Of a stretch of 64,000 bases of DNA, positions 55,236-64,000 are shown piece after piece. The stretch is from Doryteuthis pealeii (lineage: Eukaryota > Mollusca > Cephalopoda > Myopsida > Loliginidae), in NCBI GenBank assembly GCA_023376005.1, contig CM042163.1:5296995-5360994 (forward strand). The letters are read 5' to 3'. Below the pieces are notes generated by a model, which saw nothing but the letters and a program-made list of their open reading frames with translations, had not been told where the DNA came from and did no database searches. A program made the position numbers and the translations under genes. How positions within the stretch are numbered: the stretch's first letter is position 1; every line of letters starts with the position of its first letter.

Positions 55236-55640
55236 ATACATGTATAAAGGGCAGTTGTGTGTATGTGTATGTCCGGAGGAAACTTCGAAAATAAAACAAC
55301 CACAAAGTAAATATATATATATATATACATTCACTATCACCAGGGCTTGGTTTTTGAGCAACAAATAATTGAGATTTGATTTATATTTGTGAAGATAATT
55401 AACAAATAAAATCTAAATGATAACAGCATGGATTTTAAAAATTTTATTTAATATTTTAGATAGTAGACATTAACATTTCTTTTAGAGTAGCTGGATCAAT
55501 GCAAGATCTATTTTTTTTACATAGGGATTTAAATGGGGCATCCCACGAGGATTCAACTCACAATTCAGTAATAATGGATCTGCGGGACTAACTTAAAAAA
55601 ATCCCCCTCTACCCAGGCGACGCCGGGTAGCCGCTGCTAG
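55236..55640 (+). mobile_element. Helitron-like element, 'AAAGGGCAGTTG' family
   Basis: From ATGTATAAAGGGCAGTTGTG to a hairpin ACCCAGGCG-A-CGCCGGGT (55611-55628), 8-nt spacer and CTAG (55637-55640) followed by T. The 3' architecture is Helitron-like. A second partial copy starts at once (55641-55855). Confidence 0.6.
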
Positions 55641-55855
55641 TACATGTATAAAGGGCAGTTGTATGTATGTATGTATGTATGTCCGACTGAAACTACGAAG
55701 ATAAAATTAATCAACGGCAAAGTAAATATACATACATATTCACTATCACCAGATCTTGCTTTTTGAGCAAAAATAACGAAGATTTGATTTATATTCGTGT
55801 CAATAATTAAAAGATAACATTTAAATAGTAACAGCATGGATTTTTTTTGCATTTA
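55641..55855 (+). mobile_element. Second copy of the 'AAAGGGCAGTTG' element, 3'-truncated
   Basis: TACATGTATAAAGGGCAGTT then (GTAT)n, ending near GGATTTTTTTTGC. Head-to-tail with the first copy. Confidence 0.55.
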
Positions 55856-55859
55856 ATCC

Positions 55860-56130
55860 ATTGGTTTGTTTGTTGGATTTTACGGTACGTCAAACCTTGT
55901 TGGGTTATTTTATGCTTAAGACGTTTTGTTCTATTCATGCGTGATGAGTATTCAATTTTTAAAACTCATTTTTTCTATTTATCCGATAGATGTGACCCTA
56001 TCAGATACTACCACCCGTGTCAGAGTGAACCTGGGAATAATGGCGACGAAAGGGGTACTCCACACACCCCAGAGCACCAGAATTGGAACTTCCCCATTAG
56101 ATGCAGTTTAACGTCCCTACCCAAGACTTT
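55860..56130 (-). repeat. I-like LINE 3' end joined to the 3-kb repeat
   Basis: TTACGGTACGTCAAACC, TTGTTGGGTTATTTTATG is the LINE 3' tail on minus. It continues into ACCCTATCAGATACTACCAC, the block also seen at 3035-3185. Confidence 0.55.
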
Positions 56131-56492
56131 AATCCTTTGATTTGTTTAGACTAGATGATAAAGAGAATCATTTATTCTTAAAACAATCATTTAAACGAGT
56201 GAAGTGTAGATTTGTGGACATGGCGTGAAACTGAAGGTAACGACATTCGAAGTGAGCAATCCAGAGAAAGGAAATTGAAGAAAATAATTGAAGTATATCG
56301 ATTAGGATAAATCGAACAAGTTCAACTCAGACTAAAATTATTTCTCTTATTGAAAGGTGTCAATTATCGGAATGTTTGGAGGTCATTTTCCAGTTTCTTT
56401 GCCGATTCAGAACGAGAATATTTATCTGTGTTAACAAGGTGATAGATTTTCAGTTTTGGTGAAAACAACATCAAAATGTTTATTGGTACCTT

Positions 56493-56493
<1 letters not shown>

Positions 56494-56561
<68 letters not shown>
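56494..56561. repeat. (AG)n microsatellite
   Basis: About 68 bp. Confidence 0.95.
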
Positions 56562-56565
<4 letters not shown>

Positions 56566-56599
56566 CAAATTCCATTTCTGCCGTTCTTAAAACTAAATT

Positions 56600-56760
56600 T
56601 TATATATTTACCAACCCCTCCACACTGAGTTTAACAAGTTTGAATTTAAAGTTTTCCTTTTCCTAGTTTGCCCTACTATTTACCCATAGCTTGAGGGAGA
56701 ATAGTTGGATGGATACCTTTCCCAAGAGTATTAGTGCTATATGAAATGCAACTATGAAAT
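56600..56760 (-). repeat. tRNA-derived SINE, family 1, body only
   Basis: ATATATTTACCAACCCCTCC to CCCAAGAGTATTAGTGCTA; tRNA-like head missing and ~50 bp deleted. Confidence 0.75.
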
Positions 56761-57339
56761 GCGATTAGGAGTATTGTAGTTTTATCTGCCCTGTAGCAGA
56801 TCTCGATTCACAGGAGGACACTTTTTGACCCCCCCCCCCAAAAAAAAGAAAAACAGCAAACAAACAAACAAACACCCCCCAAAAAAAATCAAACAGAAAC
56901 AAAACAAAAATAAACAAACCGAAACTACCCCAGATGTGTTGTAACTAGAGTATCAGAGTTAACAGAGAAATGATAGGAAGTGTGGAGAGGGGGGGATTTG
57001 CTGCATGGGCAACAGCTCATCCACCATATGAATCCGCCCAGGCTATGTAGTTCAAGTTAACAACAAAAAAAAAAAATGAATAATAAAAACTTGACACTAC
57101 TCCATCGTCTCTTGTAGACGGAAGGATGCCAACCAAAAAAACCAATAGGAAGAAATACATTGAGTATTAAGGATAGGGAAAATATTTACAAAGCAATGAT
57201 ATAAGGTGAACAGTGTAATTAACATTTGCTAGGTTGAATTAAGAAGTCCCCTGAGAAGTTTCGTCCAGCATTATTAATAGGAAAAACAGACGATTCCATT
57301 CTCATCATTTAGGTATTATATGACATAATCACAATAAAA
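56761..57339. other. No recognised gene
   Basis: C-run and A-run rich DNA (56828-56900), no domain seen. Confidence 0.4.
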
Positions 57340-57630
57340 GGGAATATTTGTCTCATACCCCACTTGTATGGGCTGGGCACAAGGCCTCGTTTTAATGTGG
57401 GCCCACCCATAAGCCGAAGCTCATGGGTGGGAAAGAACAAAAATTGCGTCCATCCCCTCGCCATTCCCCTCAAGGGGGGCGCCTCAGGCGCTGGGCAATA
57501 AACTCAGCCCTGCCCCTTTAAATCAAGGGGGCAGGTATTGCCTGGGGGGATAGCCCCCTGGGATCAATGCTATTATTTGTACTTTACCCTGATCCAGTGG
57601 TCGTAGCACACTGGACCCCCGCCCCCGAAA
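57340..57630 (+). repeat. GC-rich structured repeat, copy D
   Basis: Complete length. The main stem has decayed (GCGTCCATCCC with GGGATCAATGC), but CCCACCCA/TGGGTGGG, CTGGG/CTCAG (with a T.G-type change), CCTGCCCC/GGGGGCAGG and GATCCAGTG/CACTGGACC hairpins remain. Confidence 0.8.
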
Positions 57631-57984
57631 GACGAGTATGCAAGGGAAACTATGTCATCAGAATAATAAACAATACATTTAATTGCAATTGTTAATGAAG
57701 TTTTTAGGATGCTGATTGTCTGAATTTTCGCCAATAGATTTGTGTAATTCGGAAATTAATAGAAAATAATAGAAATATTTTGGCGCCTGCCACGTGATCA
57801 AGTTAATTGCCAATTTTTCACCTGAAAATCTGTAATCGATTTCGAAGAGTTGAAATATTGCTCATTGGGAGATTAGAACGACATGATATTCCAAGTCCGA
57901 TTTTTCCTTCGAATGAGGCTGAGACAGATTTGGTAAATATCCATTGAGTCAGATCAACAAATACACAAAATGTTATCCAATTTA

Positions 57985-58095
57985 CAATAAATCCAGCCCT
58001 ACTCCTTTAAGTCAAGGGGGCAAGTGTTGTCTGGGAGAAGGCGCCCTGGGGTCACGCCGTTAATTTCATTAATAGACACAGGCCCCCCGAAAGGC
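57985..58095 (+). repeat. GC-rich structured repeat, 3' fragment
   Basis: AATAAATCCAGCCCTACTCC, TTTAAGTCAAGGGGGCAAG, GTCACGCCGTTAATTT. Only the inner hairpins are represented. Confidence 0.7.
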
Positions 58096-58099
58096 CCAT

Positions 58100-58540
58100 G
58101 TTATCAATTTGTTTAAAATCCTGCAATGTGTGTTATATATCATTAAGAAATAAATGTTTACATAGTATATAGCGAGAATAATTTGCATACCAGTTTTAAC
58201 AAAACCGTGTTTAATAAATAATTACTTGGTGTTATTGATTTATGATATCATTGTTTTATTCTCAAACGTATTAAAAGCAATCCTATATATAATCTTATAT
58301 TGAAATCAATTGGAATAAAGTAAAAATAAATGTAATCTTTTTTGTGTTTGTGTTTAATTTCATTAGTCTTTCTAATTCAATATAATATTTGATTATATTA
58401 AAACCGAAATATTTGTATTCAGAGAGCATATAGTTTTGCTAAATAAACGAATAAATGTATCTCGCTACCGATTTATTGATTCACCTTGTTTACGTCTGTT
58501 AATCAGTGTTTACAGATCGAAATCAGCTGCACAATATTTA
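58100..58540 (+). mobile_element. Helitron-family relic
   Basis: Reverse complement of 47662-48110 for almost its entire length (TTTTAACAAAACCGTGTTTA, TTACTTGGTGTTATTGATT, TGTTTACGTCTGTTAATCAG). 5' end missing. Confidence 0.65.
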
Positions 58541-59204
58541 TGTCAGTCCTTTCACGCATATTGGCTATTTTCATCGATCGTCAGTCAGAGAAAAAAAATC
58601 TCATTTTGAATGGCATGAAGACGTTTATTGATTTCTTTAAAAGATCCTGGCTTTTCCAGTGACGTCATTAAACTCCCGTTCGATTCCTCAAATTCAAGAG
58701 CATCGAATTCTTTTCTTTTCTTGTCAAGTAAGTAGTCTATCATTATAATGGCGCCAGTGAAGCGCCAATTCTTAATTGTTGGACGCCATTCATTGGTGGA
58801 ATCAGAAGTGAAAATGTTCTACCATGAAATAATAATTCCTTAATGAAAGAGAAACGTTTGACGTTTTGATTAGAAAAAGAAGCTATCTGTAACAGAATCC
58901 AAATTTTTGCGACTTCCTCACTCGAAAGATTTTAGAATGAAAGGAATGAAATTTTAAAATTCATGATTGAAACATGAGTAAATCATTCCATGGAATAACA
59001 ACGAGATTTAATGATTCCTTCTTAAAATCAAATGACACAGATTCTTACGTTATAATCAGGAATATCTGTTTGTATGTAATAACCCAACAAAAGTTATTAA
59101 ATAAGAAATAACCAAACGGAGGTTGGAAATGAAATGGAATCTTTATAACATTAACAAAATACAATACTCGCCAGCGGCGTGAAAGAAGGTAAACCACTGC
59201 CAGG
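58541..59204. other. No recognised gene
   Basis: AT-rich, no domain or repeat recognised. Confidence 0.4.
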
Positions 59205-59475
59205 GGTAGGTATTTGCCATGCATTCCACTTATGCAGGCGTGACACAAGGACATTTTTATCTGGGCCCACCCATGAGTCCAAGCTCATGAGCGGTAGGCA
59301 CAAAAATGCCTGGATCCCTACGGCAATCCCCTCAAAGAGCACCTCAGACACTGGGCAATAAACCAAACCCTGCTCCTTTAAATCGGGCGGGTATTGCCTG
59401 GGGGGATAGCCCCCTGGGATCAACGCTATCAATTACTTTATCGGTCCAGCGACCGAACCTCAATGGACCACCGAT
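59205..59475 (+). repeat. GC-rich structured repeat, copy E
   Basis: Diverged copy: TGCCTGGATCCC opens and GGGATCAACGC closes. GGGGGGATAGCCCCC and GGTCCA/TGGACC hairpins intact, CCTGCTCC/GGGCGGG weakened. Confidence 0.75.
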
Positions 59476-59654
59476 CGAAATCAGGTATGTATAACCTGCT
59501 AGTGGTATGAGACTACTCAGTCAGTATAATAATCCCGTATTTATGAGGATTGGGACATACCCATTAATGTTCATAGGTAGGGTATATAACATAGTAACAA
59601 TTTAAAAATAACAATTCAATTATATGTGTCACCGTAAAGAAAGTGGAGTTGGTG

Positions 59655-59905
59655 GGATGGCCTTTTTTCGGTATCAGCCAGACGGCGAGGGAGTCTATCC
59701 CTTTTCGCTGGCGCTAAAACCAGGGAGATTGTTTTTTTTTTCTGTGATAGAGCGCCACACCTACTGTCAGATCCTACTTTACCGCACAGATGAGATCATT
59801 CAATCTATACTACTCATGCGCTTAGTTGGTGGGGTGGTCTTTTGTCGGTATCAGCCAGACAGCGAAGGAGTCTATCTCCTTTTCGCTGGTGCTAAACTAA
59901 ACAAC
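59655..59905 (-). repeat. tRNA-derived SINE, family 2, 3' parts (two)
   Basis: Two copies of the 3' half (TTCGGTATCAGCCAGACGGC / TGTCGGTATCAGCCAGACAG) with GAGCGCCACACCTACTGTC between them. Confidence 0.65.
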
Positions 59906-60105
59906 CAGTCAAGTCACGCTGAAAGCAGCTGTTCTCGCTTGATCACCGAAGTTAAGCAGCCATGAGCCTGTTCAATACTTAATTGGGTGACCACTTAAGC
60001 AACACCAGGTACTGTAATCAACCTGGGTCCTTTGTTTATAAAAAAGGACATGATTCGTCATTAAATGACCTGAGAGGGGTTGATATGCCGTAAAACAAAA
60101 CAACC
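59906..60105 (+). mobile_element. 5S rRNA-derived SINE with I-like LINE tail
   Basis: TCTCGCTTGATCACCGAAGT, TAAGCAGCCATGAGCCTGTT, CAATACTTAATTGGGTGACC, GGTACTGTAATCA align with 5S rRNA (GATC.C.GAAG.TAAGCAG..., AGTACTTGGATGGG.GACC, GGTGCTGTAGGC). The tail ATTAAATGACCTGAGAGGGG then TTGATATGCCGTAAAACA equals the LINE 3' end at 21.45 kb. SINEs built from 5S RNA (SINE3 class) are known in animals. Confidence 0.8.
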
Positions 60106-60119
60106 AACCTACTAAACTT

Positions 60120-60290
60120 AAAACTGAAGTTAAGCAGCAATGTGCCTGTTCAATACTTAATTGGGAGACCACTTAAGCAACAGGAGGTACTGTAAGCAAC
60201 TTGGGTCCTTTGTTTATAAAAAAAAGAACATGATTCGTCATTAAATGACCCCCTAGAGTGTTGATATGCCGTAAAACAAAACGTGTAATC
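60120..60290 (+). mobile_element. 5S rRNA-derived SINE, second copy, 5'-truncated
   Basis: Starts AAACTGAAGTTAAGCAGCAA and ends with the same LINE-type tail. Lies head-to-tail behind the previous copy. Confidence 0.8.
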
Positions 60291-61074
60291 AATCAACCTA
60301 AAGGACGCGACAGGGCGCCTGTCGTAGAGCAATAGTCAGCAAACCATTGCGTCGTAAATTATTGTTGGTCGTTTGGAGTCCATTTTTTGGTTTGGGGTAA
60401 TCATTATTGTGACCTTGTGTCATACACGATAATGGTTACTAAAAGATCTCGATAAATGGTTGACTTTGTGATAATTGTCCTGTTCGTTGGTTTAAAGCTA
60501 GGATTTCGAATGAGGGTTAGGCAAGTTTATCTCACTTGAACACGTGATGTACTGAACTATACTTAGTACATAGATATATGATATTGAGAGGAGGAGGAGA
60601 AGGAGGAGGAGGATAAGTAGGAGACAACAAAGTGGCCGTGTTGTTTTAATTGACATAATAATCCAAATTTATATTCATTATTATTTTAGCCTTATCACAC
60701 AGCGCAATTATTGGAGTAAAACTGTGTAATTAAACATCTGTCCTTCTAAATACAACGCCATTTTGTCGAAAATCGTTTGCTCAATTCTTTCAAGCAAATG
60801 TCGAAATTTAGATTTATGAAAAAATTCCAGAACGGAAATTAACTCATGTAAAGTTAAGAAATTGAGGAATGGATTAAAAAATCAATTTTTGCCGAATGGA
60901 AATCAATATTTTAAAAATCAACGAAGAAAAAAAAATCGTGACAACAAAATTGAAGAAAGTGCTTCTTCAAATTATCTCAGTTTTTATTTCTGTTTTGAAA
61001 TATTTGAAATGATACGCGTTATTTTTTAAGAATATTTAAGTGGAGATATATAGAAATAGAACACTGAAATCATT
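60291..61074. other. No recognised gene
   Basis: (GGA)n tract near 60590-60615. No domain seen. Confidence 0.4.
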
Positions 61075-61260
61075 GGTTGGCTGGTTTTTTTTTTTGTTTT
61101 TTACGGCATATCAACCCTCTTTTGGGTCATTTATGGCTAAATCAAGTCATTTTTGATAAACAAAAGATACAGGTTGCTTACAGTACCTGCTGTTGTTTAA
61201 ATGGTCACCCAATTAAGTATTGAACAGTCTCATCGTTGCTTAACCATCGCTGGTTGATGT
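61075..61260 (-). mobile_element. 5S rRNA-derived SINE
   Basis: TTACGGCATATCAACCCTCT (LINE tail, minus), then GGTCACCCAATTAAGTATTG and TTGCTTAACCATCGCTGG, the reverse complement of the 5S-like head. Confidence 0.75.
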
Positions 61261-61470
61261 TCAAATGAAAGTAATAGTTTGGATTTTGGGTGTTGGTATT
61301 TAAGTCTTTTGGAAGATTGACACAAAAAACTTCTATGGTGGGGTGGTGGGTGAAAAGTTCATATGATGACGTCATATCTGCTGTTAATGAATTTTTGACA
61401 ATGGAATCCAAGCACTGCAACACTGATGGAAGAAATATGTGAACTGGTAGTGCGACTATGTGGAAAAATA

Positions 61471-61745
61471 AACTTCATTTGGTCACATTCTATGAGCGTA
61501 TCTTGGTCAGTCTATGAACTTTTCAGCCAACCCTCATATAAACCTCATTTAGTCACATTCCATGAGAATATCTTGGTCAGCCTATGAACTTTTCAGCCGA
61601 CCCTCATATAAACCTCATTTGGTCTCATTCTATGAGAATATCTTGGTCAGCCTATGAACTTTTCAGCCAACCCTCATATAAACCTCATTTGGTCATATTC
61701 CATGCGAGTATCTTGGTCAGCCTATGAACTTTTCAGCCAACCTTT
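61471..61745. repeat. 70-bp tandem repeat, four units
   Basis: AA(C/T)(C/T)TCATTTGGTCACATTC, then TCTTGGTCAGCCTATGAACT, TTTCAGCCAACCCTCATATA repeats at 61471, 61541, 61611 and 61681, with few substitutions and no length change. Confidence 0.9.
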
Positions 61746-61949
61746 GTATATCATTCTCTCCATTTGGCTTTGTGGTGATTTATGAAGCCTCTAAATATTA
61801 TATACAGGCAATTAATAACACATAAAATGAAATTTGTGAGTGAATAGAATTTCCATTTTTATGAAAAGAATTTAACAGATCCATTCTCTTGAAATTTGAC
61901 ATGTGGACTTATTTGAGGATCATTTTAAGAATCATTATTCTAATTAGCA

Positions 61950-62445
61950 CGACCGGTGGATGTATTACAGTATGATAATTTAATTATTACAACATTTGAT
62001 ATGTTTAATTAAGAGCTATTGCTAAATAGTTCAATATGTAAAGGGTATTAGTATCAATATATTCTAATTAGTTATTCAAATTTTGATTTAACTCTCATTT
62101 CTTTCTTTCTTTCCTTCTCTTCATCTTTTCGATTGAAACAGATTAGGATTATCACTTCCGCGCGCTCACCCCTCTCTCTATCTTTCCTATACTCTCTTTC
62201 TTTCTTATATTTCTTCTGTGTAGCTTGTTCTCCCCTCCCTTTCTCTATTTAATAATAAAAACGGAATGGTCCATTATTTAGCTGAGGTGATGACACAAAT
62301 AAGAAATAAGAATTCGGCGGATAATCAACACCAAATAATCTGGATTTACATTTTTACATTTCACCTTGGACGGTTTGGATGGTCTCATTTTTAACCAGAG
62401 GTTATTGCAAGATGATAACGGTCGTACAAATAAGGAACATGAGTA
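61950..62445 (+). repeat. Repeat Y, copy 3 (uninterrupted)
   Basis: Collinear with 48765-49300 without the 81-bp insert (GAAATAAGAATTCGGCGG at about 62305). Confidence 0.75.
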
Positions 62446-62814
62446 TTAATATATAGATGCATATATTCTAATTAGTTATTCAAATACGAACATTTAGAAA
62501 CCTGAGAATTGATATTTACTGAACTGTGATATTATTGAAACAAGAATCCTCTGGTGACGTCAAAATGTCAGCCGAACACCACAACTCCTACCAATACCAA
62601 TACCACCAACACCACCGTCCCTCCCCTTCAAATAAAACACCACCGTCCCTCCCAGACAGTTTGTAGCCTTGTGCCAAACTGATATATCCGGGTTAAGGGA
62701 TATATTATAAAGTTGGTATTTGGTATATTATCGCAGTACTAGTTGGTGCGTCGAATAGCAAATCCGAGCAATCATGGTGTAGTCTGGCGAGTAAGTTAGG
62801 CTTGTAGGCTTAGG

Positions 62815-63012
62815 GATATTTACATGTATCCCACTTGTACACGATGCGGCACAAGGCCTTTTTACGTGGGCCCACCCACAAGTCGAGACTCATGGGTGGT
62901 AGGTAGAAAAATTGCGTCGATCCCGTCGGCATTCCCCCTCAAGGGAGGCGCCTGGGATGGACGCTATTAATTAAACACAACCTGTCCAGGGCCGAAGCTC
63001 ACTGGACTGGTA
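62815..63012 (+). repeat. GC-rich structured repeat, copy F (inner deletion)
   Basis: Runs from TTTACATGTATCCCACTTGT to CACTGGACTGG. GCGTCGATCCC is followed after ~45 bp by GGGATGGACGC, because the inner hairpins are deleted between two GGCGCCT/GGG positions. The end hairpin GTCCAG/CTGGAC is kept. Confidence 0.8.
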
Positions 63013-63589
63013 GGCTCAGGTGCCTGTACCATCACAATGTCGACTATTTATACATGACACTGTCCAATCAGATTATAGTGAGGGGGCACCAAGGTATTTA
63101 CATATTCATTAAATCACAAATTAAGGAAGATAAGTAAATGTGTCATGAAAATAAAAATACATTCATTCTCAATTAAAAAAAAAAGAATTATATTTTCTGT
63201 TTGAACAACCCAAAAAATTAATGCAGAAAAAATCCGTTGAAAAGCCGAAGCCAAGATTCCCTTTCACAATCGACTGGTCTCTATGGAAACAGTGAAATCA
63301 ATTAATACATTTATGTTTGGCCACGATCTAGGCAATATTCATCCACCCGATACCATAAATGGTCAACCGTGACGGTTATTCACGCTTGAAATAATCAATG
63401 ATTGAATGAGAGAAATCAATAACAAATGAGAAGTGTTCATCGAATCGAATTAAATCGATTAGAAGGAAATGTGTGTGTTTCGTTGGATTTATCGTAATAC
63501 ATTGGTTAGAAGTCACTTATTACACATTGTCACAGATATTAGTATCAATTCATACCACATTGTCTTCTTGAAGGAAATACAGCCCCCCC

Positions 63590-63990
63590 CCATCTCAAAC
63601 AAAAATGATTTACTCGATAAAACCCTTATGTCCCACTTGAATTAAAAACATATTTCTCTTAAAAGACTTAACTCTATATAGCCACATGAATTAATTGTGA
63701 CCTTTTCCTAGCCATAATTGTGACTTTTATTTTTACCTTTGACTTTATTAGAGATCACGATATGAAACTCCCCTCCCTACACATAATGCATATAGGTAAA
63801 AAAGTCAAAAAAAAAAAAAAACAAACATCTTAAACCAAAAGTGTTTACTCGATAAAACCTTCATGTCTCACTCCAATTAAAAACATAACCTAAGCGGCCA
63901 CCATAAATTAATTGTGACTTTTTAAAAAACCTTTGACTTCATTAGCAGCCATGATACGAAACATTATTCCTTTCTACCCATGATGCATCA
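63590..63990. repeat. Tandem duplication, ~240-bp unit
   Basis: TTTACTCGATAAAACC, ATTAAAAACATA, TTAATTGTGAC, CTTTGACTT(T/C)ATTAG occurs at 63608 and again at 63845, with substitutions and small indels. Confidence 0.75.
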
Positions 63991-64000
63991 GCAACATTTA

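Overview
This is repeat-dominated, AT-rich nuclear DNA from an invertebrate animal, not a bacterium or virus. Almost every protein-like stretch is a broken piece of a transposable element. Long (TA)n, (AC)n, (AG)n, (TATC)n, (TTA)n and (GAA)n microsatellites are everywhere, and the single convincing host coding exon has a spliceosomal acceptor. The mix of families (R2/NeSL-type LINEs with a restriction-like endonuclease, an I/Nimbus-like LINE, Penelope-like elements, tRNA- and 5S-derived SINEs, Helitrons, mariner/Tc1) fits a marine invertebrate. A mollusc, perhaps a cephalopod, is my guess from memory; the window itself does not prove it.

Layout. 0-10 kb: a large terminal-inverted-repeat (TIR) element, fragments of one LINE family, several MITEs and a gutted mariner. 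10-14 kb: a hammerhead-bearing fold-back, a short Helitron, a Penelope end and another MITE. 15-22 kb: R2/NeSL-type LINE ends, including a tandem array of one 3' end, a nested I-like LINE and a 0.7-kb TATC array. 23-32 kb: Penelope-like elements (GIY-YIG endonuclease, YVDD reverse transcriptase), several hammerhead motifs, Tc1 and mariner pseudogenes, one of them split by a SINE. 32-39 kb: GC-rich structured repeat, the best R2/NeSL-type copy and nested MITEs. 41-42 kb: the only likely host gene part, a minus-strand terminal exon with four furin-type sites and a local frame break. 45-51 kb: GAA tract, more R2-type LINE, and a Helitron whose empty site can be read from a neighbouring tandem array. 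52-64 kb: SINEs, Helitrons, four more copies and one fragment of the GC-rich repeat, and a 70-bp tandem array.

Three things stand out as possibly undescribed. (1) Several self-cleaving hammerhead ribozyme motifs, two of them in opposite orientation inside one fold-back with a direct flanking repeat, and one with a long stem II. (2) Two hairpin elements (28.8 and 30.8 kb) that fold exactly like hammerheads, with compensatory changes in their stems, but carry A instead of the catalytic G8. (3) A GC-rich repeat of about 270 bp, six copies plus a fragment, that can form nested hairpins with some compensatory base changes. None of these could be computed here; all pairings were read by eye.
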